Assembly (NCBI GenBank): GCA_027924585.1
Contig: BSBM01000047.1
Location: forward strand, 18,038,001 to 18,102,000
DNA from: Larix kaempferi
Lineage: Eukaryota > Streptophyta > Pinopsida > Pinales > Pinaceae
DNA length: 64,000 nt
Direction of reading: 5' to 3'
The position numbers and the translations under genes are program-made. Under the pieces are notes generated by a model. It saw only the letters and a program-made list of their open reading frames with translations, had not been told where the DNA came from and searched no databases. Positions 11,308-22,841 of this stretch are shown piece after piece. The stretch's first letter is position 1; every line of letters starts with the position of its first letter.

Positions 11308-12564
11308 TGTAACACCTCCAAAAATCCATAAAAATTTAAAATTTTTCTATGTAGTTGAAATGCTACAATTTACAATGTGGAAGATATAGTTATGAGCGAT
11401 TAACTTTTATTGTTTAATATGATATGTCTTCTTTGAAATAATACGACGAGGCGTATCTATGTGTGACAGTTTTGAGATAAATGTGAACCTGTGATACTTA
11501 CATTTGTTCTCACTCATAACATGTATATAAGGTATTAGTTAACTGTTTATCTATGCTTGTATGGACGACACTTATTGTCTACAAATGCATTGTTTATTTA
11601 ATGCGTCATAACCACAGAATGCATTGTTCTTTGACTGTCGTCAATATGATAATTTAATACTTATGATGATGTTTAACTTTTAATTTTTCATATCTCTTAA
11701 AGTAAATGAATTCATAGTTATAACTACTATGTTGATACTGAACATGTTTCCCTCTTGTTGAAGGGGTACTTGATGATGCCCCGAAGCTTACTTAGCTTTC
11801 TAAGCTAATGTTTAATGATGACCTTGACAAGTTACAAGTTTGGTTTACAACAAGGGTTATGTTGGTATTATGGTCAAAGTTTTAAATCAATTATTAGCAA
11901 GGTTGAATTATTATGTAATTATATGCTTGGTCCATTTCTTAAGATAGGATTGGAGATCCTTATACATTTCCCGATGGTGTTCTAAAATGTGATCCAAACT
12001 ATATAGAAAAAAGGTGGTTAACCTAGCGACCAGCGTTGGTATTAATCTACGACGAGCAATGCATAATGGACTATAGCATAGTGTTAAAAATATAAGTAAT
12101 AGTGGTTGACAGGTCATGCATTGAATGCGACCACATGAATGTTGAGTTATGGCCTTCCACATATGGAGAAAACCCTGAGACTACGTTGGAGGGTTTGGTC
12201 TTGGAATTTGGTGTTTGTTTTAGCGCTATTATAGAGGTATGAGCCCTCTCGGCCTCCATGGGTGTTGTGCTAATAAAGCACCACTCGCAGAGGAAGTTTC
12301 AACAATGAATGTACCGGTCATGGTGTCTTTATGGTATCCCAGGCATGCCTAGCAAACCACTGCTCGACCCTCGGCCTGAGTTCGAAACCTGCGAAGGTAA
12401 AAATTTCTTTTATAACGTTTTACCATTTTAATTCTTGTTTGTGAGGTTTCTTTCCTATGTGTAGGGATTCATCTTTTAACCAAGGATGTATGTGATGGCA
12501 AGGACACGGTTCTTGTTTCTTGCTCTTGAATTGTGCTCCTCGGCGATAGCTCTTGAGGAAAGGA
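11308..12564 (-). mobile_element. 5' LTR of G1, outer end unresolved
   Basis: The inner end is clear: on the plus strand it begins TGTAACACCTCC, so the LTR ends TGTTACA in minus sense, right beside the primer-binding site. The first 100 bases resemble the inner ends of the giant solo LTRs and the G2 LTR in base pattern. I could not find the outer end; 12565 is only the position where the inverted-repeat arm starts. No gene is seen, and the short minus-strand frames at 11911-12259 have no recognisable domain. Confidence 0.5.
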
Positions 12565-12660
12565 AACAGGATCGGTGGTCCTAAACCAAGTAACTTTGGA
12601 TGCTTTTAGGAGACGGTTGGGTGGAACGGTCTTCTTTGGGTGTTTGTCCACCTATACCGT
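12565..12660 (-). repeat. Inverted-repeat arm B, partner at 1122-1216
   Basis: Reverse-complement match to arm A over about 95 bases. It falls in a minus-strand 60-residue frame (12469-12651), but there is no sign of conservation as protein because arm A does not keep the frame open. Confidence 0.6.
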
Positions 12661-12665
12661 TACTA

Positions 12666-13001
12666 TTTTTTTAATTTATCTCAAATAAGAAAAGTATATT
12701 ACTTTTACATAAAAATAAGTTTATTAATGTATGTGTAAGAAGCTTCATGTAGAATTTCACATATTAAAAATAGAAATTGATAATTGTTATAAAACATAAT
12801 ATTGATTAAGTTAAATTTAGTTAGTTTTGCATATTTCTAACACTCATTTTTATAAGCTCTCTGTAAACATTGTAAATTAGCTACAAATAACAAAGTGGAG
12901 TTATTTGTTGCTTACAAAGTCATCAAATTGGTTTTCATACAGGGAGCCATAACTTGGTTATCTTACAGGAAGCCACCAAAGAATATATATCTTAGACCAA
13001 T
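12666..13001 (+). other. Left flank of L1: target DNA, no clear gene
   Basis: AT-rich to about 12890, then a short open stretch on the plus strand that should have joined the RNase H-like remnant at 25922-26215 before L1 inserted. The stretch GAATATATATCTTAG near 12980 recurs at about 25966 in the right flank, showing that the target already held a small tandem duplication. The 5-bp duplication CCAAT occupies 12997-13001. Confidence 0.5.
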
Positions 13002-15386
13002 TGTTAGCACGAGAATTGTGCTAAATATTAGATTGGACCTAGGATCCCAAGATCAGCAAGGACGAGTTTTATTTCTAGATCTGCATGACATTGAAGTAGA
13101 AAGTAAAGAGCTGAGCGTAGTTAGTCAGGACAAAGAAGGGTTTAGCCAACAAGACACAAAATCTAAAGGATGGTCATCGGAATGGGATTCAAAGAGCTAT
13201 GTCGGCGGTAGAAAGGGAACCTTGTTGTTGGCAGAGAGTGAGATGGAATGGGATTGATGGTCCAGATCTCCCATTGCGGGGAAGGTCGCGGGCTCTTTAG
13301 TCACAAGTAGGAAAGGTTAATTGGTGTGCATGTCTAGGAAAATCAATGGTCAATCGCCTGGATCAGCATCCAGAAGCGAGTTCGCATTTCCCACATGTGC
13401 ATTAATGACCGCATTTCATATTTGGAAAGTCCGACTAAACCCTGGCGTATTCCGATGGCTATGATTCAAAGGGGGGTAGATCTATAGCTCAGATTGAGTT
13501 CACAGATCTTGCTTGTGTGATGAGCCGATCAACTCCGGATTTGCGAAAGGAGATAACAGCAATGCCACCCAACAGTCTAGATCTAGGTAAGGTGTAAATC
13601 GATGGCGCTCATTTGATGATACGGGGGAAGGGTGAAAGGTCACCTTGCTAGCACCAAATGATGACCAGTGAGGCCAGAGCCACCTCAGCATCGTCACACG
13701 CCGCCCCACCATTCTGAGAGGCCATGTCAAGCATGCATAGAGTCAAATCGATTGGCAGTCATCATTGTTGCTCGATTGGGAGATATGTCAGGCCAATAGG
13801 GTAGGGGTCATCGCATGAAGCTACCGTCATTGTCATGGTCATTATAGGAACGACCCTCACGTCCTGATTCGGTGTAGTGGCATAGGGAAGGTGGAAAACC
13901 TGGGCACTCAAGCATTTGGCAGTTGAAGTCTGGTTATGGAAAGCAACTAGGGAGTCGAGGTGGTGGTTGTGCCTGAACAGCTATGGTCTAAGATGGAAGA
14001 AGAGGATATTCCTTCCTTCCCACTTGTTTTCGACTGCATGGAGGAGATTTCATCCAGTGAATCAGAGGAGCTAGAGGACCACCAGGGGCGCAGAAGGAAT
14101 TGATGTCAATTAGAGAAGAAAGGAGCTTCTGAGGGTGAGCAAGGCATGCACCCAGATATGGAAATCATCAGGGATCTCATCCTCCCCACAAAAGTGTCGA
14201 CACCTCACATTTCAGTAGAGAACAGGCCAGATGATGATGTCTGGAAGGTGGAGGATTTCTTCGGGCCGCAGGGCAAATTAAAGGATTTGAAATGAAGCGA
14301 CGCGTTGTTCGTGTCATTTTTCTGCCCACCCGACAAGTCTGTCATTGGCTAGATTTGTATTAATTGTCTATTTTCTCTAATTTTTCAATTCTGCTAGAAA
14401 TCCACATAGCATTTAAAATGGTCATAGTTTAAGGCTCTGCAAGAAAACACCTGAAGGAAGTGGTCATGGTTAGTTAGTAGTTGTTTTCACCTTATGCTTC
14501 ACTGTTAGAAGTAGCTAGCCAAGCCCTGTATGTGGCAACATTTTTTGTAACAGTTTTTGATACTCGGTCTAGGGCTGAGAGCCTATAAATAGCAATGTAA
14601 TAGAATATCAATGGGTTGGAAAATCATTTGGTCAAGGCCTACGAGAGCCTGGTTTTGTATTTCCGAGGTATCGTCCTTAATAGAATTGCAGGGTTTGTAA
14701 TGAATGTTCCGACAGAGATTCATGTGTCGCTTTGCTTACAGTCTGTTCATTCTCTTCTCTAATGTGATTGTACTTTCCTATTATTAATTTCCATTATGTT
14801 TTCCCTTTCATATCTGAAATCAGTATATAATAGTATAGAATTCTTGGCAATAGGATCTAGCTACTGTTTCAGATGTTCACTCAATAGTTGTACTAAAGTT
14901 GATATTGAATTCAACCATGTTGGTTTCTCATATCGATGGTCTGTTCTTGCCTTCTTCTTTTATCACCTCACATTATCATTTCGATAGGAAGTGGGTGGCT
15001 ACCTTGCCTCTGTTCTGGTATCTCAAACTACATCGCTGTTATTTGATTTGTGTATCGTATCTTGACTCCATTAGCCCACGTCTCTCTTATGATTATCCTG
15101 CCAAACTATAAACGATTTTTCTCCCCTTACAGGAAATATGACCCTCTAAATGTGTTTTGATTGAATATATTCAATAAGAATACTATCGGTTTATTTCCAA
15201 TTGTTTTTGGTCTTCTATGCATAGTCTTCACAGCTACAAGTTTATTGATTATATTTCAGTCTTTCATAGATTTGTAGAGAGATCCCTCTCTATTTTTGTT
15301 GGGTCAGTAGCACGAGCTGTAGTGGTTAGTGGTTACCCCTTGATGGCTCTCTCCCACAGCCATGGGGGTCATTTTCGGTGCTAACA
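13002..15386 (+). repeat. L1 5' LTR (2,385 bp)
   Basis: Ends are TGTTAGCAC and GTGCTAACA, a perfect 9-base terminal inverted repeat. It is repeated directly at 17831-20101 plus 25835-25916 (about 2,353 bp once C1 is removed). It contains a decayed copy of the LTR-internal frame at 13891-14295. Confidence 0.9.
13891..14295 (+). pseudogene. Decayed copy of the L1 LTR-internal frame
   Basis: This 405-bp stretch aligns without net length change to the open frame at 18723-19127 in the 3' LTR. In this copy three in-frame stops interrupt it, each explained by a substitution, and both copies end at the same TGA. The encoded residues are rich in Glu, Asp and Ser; the C-terminal stretch (DVWKVEDFFGPQGK) is nearly the same as in the other copy. 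The protein is not recognised. Confidence 0.45.
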
Positions 15387-15388
15387 AA

Positions 15389-15409
15389 TTGGCGCCACTA
15401 CGGGGGAAC
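15389..15409 (+). promoter_or_regulatory. Primer-binding site of L1
   Basis: Two bases after the LTR end comes TTGGCGCCACTACGGGGG, similar to the TTGGCGCC primer sites of the Athila/Tat branch of plant gypsy elements. This suggests that L1 derives from that branch; the tRNA itself I cannot assign with certainty. Confidence 0.7.
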
Positions 15410-15654
15410 GATTTTTTCTATCACCTCTGGGAGAACGACTAGGTTCCAGTTCTGGTTATTGAAGGTGAACAACGGTCAGACATAGAAAGGGTTGTATACT
15501 TTTCACCTGGCGACTCCACTTGTGATTTAATTTGTAGGCTTCACCAGAGAACAAACTCAGCCATTTTTGACATGGAAGAACTAAGGTCCGGGTATCAAGG
15601 TATAAACCTTTACAAAGAGGTTTTGTTCTTTTGTGTTGGTTTCCTTTTCCCTTT

Positions 15655-17583
15655 ATGTATATACATAAAAAAGTCTTGTCTCACCGAAGAGCTCTAAGTC
15701 ATGAGAGGGCCTCCTTTGTATACCCTTCACTAGAATTTGAAAATGTACATCCTCCTCTCTCCCCTAGAGAGAAACACGCCCTTCCTGCTGAACCATGTAA
15801 GATCCATACCCAGCCTCACAGATCCCATGAGGGTGAAACTAGTAATGATCTCCATGTGCATAATCCCTCGCCTTCCAGATTTCAGCTAAGATATAGCCCC
15901 TTAAAGCTACCCCCTGTGCTTCATGAATTTCCTCCCAAATACCGTAAATACCTCTCTGTTTTCGATGGAGACTCCGAAGTCCTTACCTTCGAGAAACATC
16001 TTCAAGGTTTTGAGCATTTTTTAAACCTTTTTGAAGTAGAACATGATGATGTCTGTATGAGAATTTTTTCCCAATCCCTCCAAGGAAATGTGAAGAAATG
16101 GTTCAAGCGTTTACAACCTGAGTCCATTCATACGTGGGAGGAGTTATCCGAAGCCTTTCTGGAATTTTGGGGTGAAAGAAGGTCATGGGACCTAGTGCTT
16201 GCAGAATTTTACTCCATGAGAAGGCAAGAAGATGAGACCATGCCCATTTTTAACAGGAGATTTGCAATTTTCGATTATAATATGACGAAGGAAATTCTAC
16301 CCCTAGAGAATGCTTCTAAGCTACACTACGCATCTATCTTTCCTCCTGGTTTATCTCTCCTTCTTTTGGAAAGAAGGTCCTCAGATTTGCAGCATATGTT
16401 CACGGATGAGGTGGAGGTTGAATACAATCTCAAAATGTCTGGGAAAATCCGAAAACAAGGTGATAGGGAAGGGACATGGAGTGGGTTAGAGTTCAAAAAA
16501 GAAAATAGGCATAGAGTATCTGAGCTATTTTCTCATGACAGGCAGAAAGATGGTCAGCCTGGCCCTGCACGTGAAAGAGGAGAAGCTGTTATGCTTAAGG
16601 AAGGTCGTGCTCAGCATTTGGAAGATCCCATGATATGTAATCTTGAAGAAAAGCTTGGTCCTTCCATATATGATGAATACAGAGATGATGAGGTTGTAGG
16701 CTTCCTAGACATTGGTGGGGAGAACAAAGTTTTCTGTGGTTAGCCTAAGTACCCTGGAAATCTCACTAGGGAGGAAGACGTAGTGCCAGTTCCTAGCTCC
16801 TCCATTGCAATCCACGGGAACATCAAGCCCGAGGGTGGCGGAGCCCCATCTCTCGAAGATGAATCATTATCCAAAATAAGGAAAATTCTTAAATCTATGA
16901 ATGAAGAAACCCTCGAGGCTCTATATGAAGAACCTTGCCCTCATCTGTATGACAGAGAGAGAGATGGTGGTCAAGAAGTTCCTGGGGACCCCCAGCAGAT
17001 GGAATTCTCTTTTAGGGCTGAATTTGATTATAGAATCCTAGAACAAGTTCTCGAGCCTGGCCAGTATCTCCAGCCAACCGACCAGATAGTTGAGATGCTT
17101 GAGTGGGACCGGGCTGGGTAGTATGATTTTCGTGCAGGATTTTCAAACCGGGAGTCTGAATTCCAATAATAGTTTCCCTTTCTCGACCCTTTCGGGGGAT
17201 AAGGTGAAGTTTCTTTTGAAGTTCCAGAGCAAAACCTGCTTTTCAATCCTGGGATCATAAGAAGCCCAAGAGGAGGTGTTATAGTCATCTTCTGTGTGGG
17301 AGCAACCTTCCAAATTACAAAGGGACAACCATGTCGTGGGGAGGTGCTCGAAGTTGCTCATTTAAGCGTCGCTACGTCATGTGGAGCTCTTAGTAGGCAT
17401 GAATTTCAGGCCTTGATTGGAGTTGGTCAAAGGTATGCAATCCCTAGACCTGACCTGAGCACTTGGAGGAATAAATGGCCTACTTATAGTTTTTCCAAAA
17501 GAAAATCTGGTGAGAATGGTGGAAGAATCTGCTCGAGAGGTCGGCTGCTGGATTGGATACACTGGAATTTTAACATCACTTGA
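15655..17583 (+). pseudogene. L1 gag frame, about 640 codons with five stops
   Basis: The first ATG is at 15655. A retrotransposon gag domain is readable at about residues 95-220: YLSVFDGDSEV, VKKWFKRLQPESI, TWEELSEAF and SMRRQEDETM motifs. This capsid domain type is usual in plant gypsy elements. The frame stays open to a TAG at 16741-16743 (363 codons), then continues in the same frame to 17583, broken only by stops at 17119, 17167, 17170 and 17200. No frameshift is needed over the whole length, which is unusual next to the other decayed elements here. The part after 16743 is acidic and has no domain I recognise; protease motifs were not found. Confidence 0.75.
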
Positions 17584-17830
17584 TATAGCACCTCCACAGG
17601 GTGACGTAGGGTAGGGAATCATGTACATAAATAAGCTCAACATGGCGAGAATGTTTCCAGAATTTTCCAAGCACAGCAGAAGTTTCTAGTTTTCAGTTTG
17701 CTTTCAGTTTTTGAATAATAGAGGGTTACAGGTTGCATATTTTATGAAAAAATAGGCCCAATGGATCAGGCACTCGGTCTACAGTGTTCTTTGCTACCTC
17801 GCAGGGAGGATAGCATCCCCAATAGGAGCC
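17584..17830 (+). other. L1 internal 3' untranslated region
   Basis: Non-coding stretch between the end of the gag frame and the 3' LTR. A purine-rich run (CAGGGAGGATAG) lies about 20 bases before the LTR and may be the polypurine tract, though it is not directly adjacent. Confidence 0.5.
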
Positions 17831-20101
17831 TGTTCTTAGCACCAGAATTGTGCTAAATATTAGATGGGACCTAGGCTCCCAAGATCAGCAAGGATGATTT
17901 TTCTTTCTCGGTCTACATGACACTAAAGTAGAAAGTAAAGAGCCGATCATAGTCATTCAGGCCCAAGAAGGGTTTAGCCAACATGACACGAAGTTTAAAG
18001 GATGGTCATCGGAATGGGACTGAAAGAGCTATGCCGACGGCAGAAAGGGAACCCTGTGGTTGGCGGAGAGTGAGATGGAATGGGATCGACAGTCCAGATC
18101 ACCTGTCACGAAAAAGATCATGGGCTCTTTCGTCCCAAGCAGGAAATGTTAATTGACGTGCATGTCTAGGAAAATTAACGATCGATTTCCTGGATCGGCG
18201 GCTAGAAGCGAGTTCGCATTTCCCACATGCGCATTAATGACCGCATTTCATATTTGTGAAGTCCGACTAAACCCTGGCATATTCCGATGGCTATGATTCA
18301 AAGGGGGGGAGATATGTGGCTCAGATTGAGTTTGCAGATCTTACTTGTGTGATGAGCCGATCAGCTTCAGATTTATGAAAGGAGATAGCAGCAACGCCAC
18401 CCAACGGTCCAGATCTAGGTAAGGTGTAAATCGATGATGCTCATTTGATGATATGGCGGAAGGGTGAAAGGTCACCTCGATGACACCAAATGATGACCAG
18501 TGAGGCCTAATCCACCTCAGCGTCATCACACACCTCCCGGCCTATCTGAGAGGCCACGTCAAGTATGCATAGCGTCAACTGGATTGGCAGTCATCATTGC
18601 TTCTTGATTGGGAGATATGTCAAGCCAGCAGGGAAGGGGTCATCGTATGAAGCTACCGTCATTGTCACGGTCATTATACGAACGACCCTCATGTCCCAAT
18701 TTGGTGTAGTGGCATAGGGAAGGTGGCAAACCTAGGCGCTCAAGCATTTGGTAGTTGTAGTCTGGTTATGGAAAGAAACCAGGGAGCCAGGGTGGTGGTT
18801 GTGCCTGAACAGGTATGGTCTGAGATGGAAGAAGAGGATAGTCCTTCCTTCCCACTTTTTTTCGACTGCATGGAGGAGAGTTCATCTGGTGAATCAAAGG
18901 AGCCAAATGACCATAAGGGGAGCAAAAGGACTCAACGTCGATCAGAGAAAAAAGGAGCTTCCAAGGGTGAGCAAGGCACACACCCAGATATGGAAATCAT
19001 CAGGGATCTCATCCTACCCACAGAAGTGCCGACACCTCACATTTCAGCAAAGAACACACCAGATGAAGACGTCTGGAAGGTGGAGGATTTCTACGGGCCG
19101 AAGGGAGAATTAAAGGATCCAAAATGAAGCAACGAGTTGTTCGTGTAATTTTTCTGCCCACCCGGCAAGTCTGTCATTGGCTAGATTTCTATTAATTGTC
19201 TATTTGCTCTAATTTTTTAGTTCTGCTAGAAATCCACATAGCATTTAAAATGGTCGTAGTTTAAGGATCTGCAAGAAAACACCTGAAGGAAGTGCTCATG
19301 GTTAGTTAGTAGTCGTTTTCACCTTATGCTTCACTGTCAGAAGTAGCTAGCCGAGCCTTGTATGTGGCGGTGTTTTTTGTAACATTATTTGATACTCGGT
19401 CTAGGTCTAAGAGCCTATAAATGGTAATGTAATAGAATATCAATGGGTTGGAAAATCATTTGGTCAAGGCCTGGGAGAGCCTCGTTTTGTATTTCTGAGG
19501 TATCGTCCTTAATAGAATTGTAGCGTTTCTAATGGATGTTCCGACAGAGATTCATGTGTCACTTTGCTTACAGTTTTTTCATTCTCTTCTCTAATGTGAT
19601 TGTACTTTCCTGTTATTCATTTCCATTATGTTTTCCCTTTCATATCTGAAATCAGTGCATAGTAGTATAGAATTCTTGGCAACAGGCTTCAGCTATTGTT
19701 TCAGATTTTCACTCAATAGTTCTACTAAAGTCGATATTGAATTCTTTCCTTCTTCTTTTATCACTTGAAATTAGCATTTCGACGGGAAGCGGGTGGCTAC
19801 CTTTCCTCTGTTCTCGTATCTCAAACTACAATGCTGTTATTTTATTTATATATCGTATCTTGACTCCATTCGCCCACATCTCTCTTATGATTATCCTACC
19901 AAACTATAAATGATTTTTCTACCCTTACAGAAATCTGACCTTCTAAATGTGTTTTGATTGAAGATCTTAAATAAGAAGACTGTCGGTTCATTTCCAATTG
20001 TTTTTGGTCTTCTATGCATATTCTTCACGGCTGCAAGTTTATTGATTATATTTCAGTCTTTCATAGATTTGTAGAGAGATCCCTCTCTGTTTGTGCTGGG
20101 T
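17831..20101 (+). repeat. L1 3' LTR, first part
   Basis: Direct repeat of 13002-15300. The start reads TGTTCTTAGCACC, with three extra bases relative to the 5' LTR. It breaks off at TGGGT (20097-20101), one copy of the C1 target duplication, and resumes at 25830. Confidence 0.88.
18723..19127 (+). CDS. Open frame inside the L1 3' LTR, unknown function
   Basis: A 134-codon open frame (first ATG at 18768, giving 119 residues) inside the 3' LTR, with the homologous stretch at 13891-14295 in the 5' LTR. It is hydrophilic and acidic, with a run such as MEESSSGESKEP in the middle, a Lys/Arg patch (RTQRRSEKKG), and an EDVWKVEDFYGPKG stretch near the end. No signal peptide, membrane segment or known domain is seen. 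LTRs are normally non-coding, so either the LTR took up a piece of gene, or the frame is chance. Equal length in both copies hints at past constraint but is weak evidence. Confidence 0.3.
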   Translation: MANLGAQAFGSCSLVMERNQGARVVVVPEQVWSEMEEEDSPSFPLFFDCMEESSSGESKEPNDHKGSKRTQRRSEKKGASKGEQGTHPDMEIIRDLILPTEVPTPHISAKNTPDEDVWKVEDFYGPKGELKDPK

Positions 20102-20704
20102 TGTTAATTTTTTTTTTAGTATCAATTCAATATACTCTAGGATCTTTACTGAGAGAATAACATGTACAGCATATCAATCATATCAATCACAACAAGCAAT
20201 CACAAGAGACAATAGACACACAGAGTTTCCTTCGGGAAAACCATAAAGATGAAAAACCCCAATAACTTCCTCAGAGATAGATAGAGCAATGATACAAAAC
20301 CCAAGCATAAGAGATAGACTCCTAGCAACAACTTCTCCTCCTTCACTAGTGCGCCACTCTCCAATGAGTGTATTGGTGAGAAAGTGAATAATCAAATAGA
20401 GTGCCTCCCACACTCTATTTATACTTGACTTGACTTGCCTAATAACCTTTACTAAGTCAACCTCAACTTAACCACATAACATAACGCTGATAGGGCCGAC
20501 CCCCAATAGGGTGGTATAATAACCCTTTAACCCACATGACTTATACAGGGCAGACCCCATCTAGGTGGTCTAATAACCCATCAAGTATAAGTTACAACAC
20601 TTCAATATAAATGACGACACTTCCGAATAGAGAAATAATACCATCTCTATAGGAGTACAATATACATATGTGAAATACATTCCGCAGTTACAAATACATC
20701 AACA
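20102..20704 (-). repeat. C1 3' LTR (603 bp)
   Basis: Starts TGTTAATTTTT and ends ACATCAACA on the plus strand; direct repeat of 25235-25829. A polypurine tract (minus strand GTTAAGAGGGAG) lies immediately before it at 20705-20716. Confidence 0.9.
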
Positions 20705-20716
20705 CTCCCTCTTAAC
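20705..20716 (-). promoter_or_regulatory. C1 polypurine tract
   Basis: On the minus strand GTTAAGAGGGAG is directly followed by the LTR start TGTTGATG, the standard arrangement for copia elements. Confidence 0.75.
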
Positions 20717-20946
20717 TAGGAAGATATTTCTCAACACAGATCTGCTAGCACAAGTCTTCTTCTCTAGATCATCGTCACTGGATCATCGTCATCGAATCAT
20801 GGTCATCGTCACGGCTGCTGCTATCTCAATAAATCTCTGATCTACTCGTCATAGAAAGTTCTATAGAGCCATTCCTTTTTCATACTGGATGTAGGCTCAC
20901 CACCTACAGGTCTTCATCATCACTAGCCATACTATGGAATCCTCGG

Positions 20947-21490
20947 GACTTATTATGTGCATCACAAACTCTCATAGGAGCATCCCATTATTGATTACAG
21001 GCACGCAACCCAACATATCGGATCTCCCAGGTCTTATATGTGACCCTCATCAGAAACCCTCGAAAGAGCAGCCCAGGACTTATTACGGGCACATAGCCCA
21101 ACCTATCGGATCTCCCAGGTCTTACATGTGATCACCACCACAAACCCTCGAAAGAGAATCCTAGGACTTATTACGGGCACATAGCCCAACCTATCAAATC
21201 TCCCAGGTCTTACATGTGATCTCTACCACTAACCCTCGAAAGAGCATCCCAAGACTTATTACGGGCACACAACCCAACCTATCAGATCTCCCAGGTCTTA
21301 CATGTGATCTCTACCACAAACCCTCCAAAGAGCATCCCATGACTTATTACGGGCACACAACCCAACCTATTGGATCTCTCAGGTTTTACATGTGGTCATA
21401 GGACAAACCCTCCAAAGAGCATCCCATGACTTATTACGGGCACACAGCCCAACCTATCGGATCTCCCAGGTCTTATATGTCCTCCCAAGC
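20947..21490. repeat. 88-bp tandem array, about six copies
   Basis: A unit carrying GACTTATTACGGGCAC recurs with starts near 20989 (variant), 21077, 21165, 21253, 21341 and 21428, a period of 88 (last step 87). Each unit also holds CCCAACCTAT, ATCTCCCAGGT and AAACCCTC. It lies in the 3' untranslated region of C1 between RNase H and the LTR. Confidence 0.88.
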
Positions 21491-21534
21491 ACAACCTGTC
21501 CATGGCCACAGAGTATCAGCCTGATACTCACCAT

Positions 21535-21980
21535 ACATCATCCTGATCATCATAATAGCATCATCATGATGCATATCATCTGGAGCAACATCCTGAAGCT
21601 CATCATCCATGATCATCCTGATCATACAATGCATCCACCTGATGCATACATAGTATCTATCTTATACATATCATCATACATGATCTATATGATCATACAA
21701 TGTATCCACCTGATACATAAACAAATAAATGATCCACCAGATCATATAATGTATCCACCTGATACATATCAACATACATGATCTACCTGATCATACAATG
21801 TATCTACCTGATACATATACAAATACATGATCCAACTGATCATACAAAGCATCCAACATGATGCATACACATATACATGATCCAACTAATCATATCCAGC
21901 ATCCAACATGATGCATACACATATACATGATCCAACTGATCATATCCAGCATCCAACATGATGCATACATAAAGCAATAA
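21535..21980. repeat. Degenerate tandem array with TGATCA and TGATGCAT motifs
   Basis: Short repeats of roughly 40-55 bases built from ACATGATC, TGATCATAC and ATCCAACATGATGCAT. The last three units (about 21825-21970) are nearly identical. The repeats are rich in small palindromes such as TGATCA and ATGCAT. They follow the 88-bp array in the C1 3' region. Confidence 0.75.
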
Positions 21981-22082
21981 CTAGAGCATTGTCCTGATAC
22001 TCATCATCCAGTGCTTACTTCCACAGCCACGGGAAGGATCCTCCTCTCACCATGCTCGGAATGGCTCCTGCAAATGTGTCCA

Positions 22083-22835
22083 TCATTTCTTCCTCGAAGT
22101 GTCGTCAATCTGAAGAACACCAAGCCTCTCTCTTAAGTACTCAAACTTTGTTTTGGCTAGTGGTTTCGTTAACACATCCACAACCTCCTCATCCGTCGCA
22201 ACATACAGGAGCTTCACTGCTCCTCTCTGCGCCATATCCCTGATATAGTGATATTTGATCTCAATGTGCTTCAATCTGTCGTGGAACACTGGATTCTCAG
22301 ACAGCTTCACACAACTCTGGTTATCACAAAAGATACCAGTAGCCTCCAGTGGGAGATGAAATAACTCAGACAGTAGCTTCTGGAGCCATACTGCCTCACA
22401 ACTAGCCAAACAAGCTACAACATACTCTGCTTCAGCTGTACTTAGTGCTACGTAGTACTGCTTCCTACAAAACCAATAGATCACAAATGATCCCATACTG
22501 AAGTAGCACCCATAAGTGTTCTTCCTATCTGCAGCACTGCCCGCCCAGTACGAATCAACATAACCCTTCAGGTTAAACTTTTGATTTGCATCATACTTGA
22601 GTGCATAGTCAATTGTACCATTCAGGTACCTCAGAATATGCTTTACAACAACTAGGTGAACACCTTTGGGATCCGTCAGGAACTCGCTCAATGTGTTCAC
22701 CGGAAAGCAGATATCTGGTCTCGTGTTCATCAGATACATCAAGGACCTAATCATCTCACGATACACAGTGACATCAACTGGATCAGATGTAGCATCACAC
22801 AAAAGCTTCAAGTTTGATACCATAGGTGTGGCCAT
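22083..22835 (-). pseudogene. Copia RNase H and RT thumb, element C1
   Basis: A 250-residue minus-strand frame covering the connection region and RNase H of a Ty1/copia polyprotein. Motifs in order: MYLMNTRPDI, the DSYWAG acidic site with DRKNTYGCYF, the ALSTAEAEYV site, IFCDNQSCVKL, HIEIKYHYIRD and VDVLTKPL. This enzyme removes the RNA template during reverse transcription. Upstream, a single stop (TGA at about 22842) separates it from the RT piece at 22842-23085 in the same frame; a Trp codon is usual there. Otherwise this domain looks intact. Confidence 0.92.
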
Positions 22836-22841
22836 GGCCTT

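Noticed and set aside
12320-12400. GTTCGAAAC, resembling a tRNA B box, near 12381
   Set aside because: No acceptable A box at the right distance and no cloverleaf could be drawn, so neither a tRNA gene nor a tRNA-derived SINE is supported.
20985-21480. 88-bp direct repeats considered as a CRISPR array
   Set aside because: The units are joined without variable spacers and lie inside a plant retroelement; this is an ordinary tandem array.
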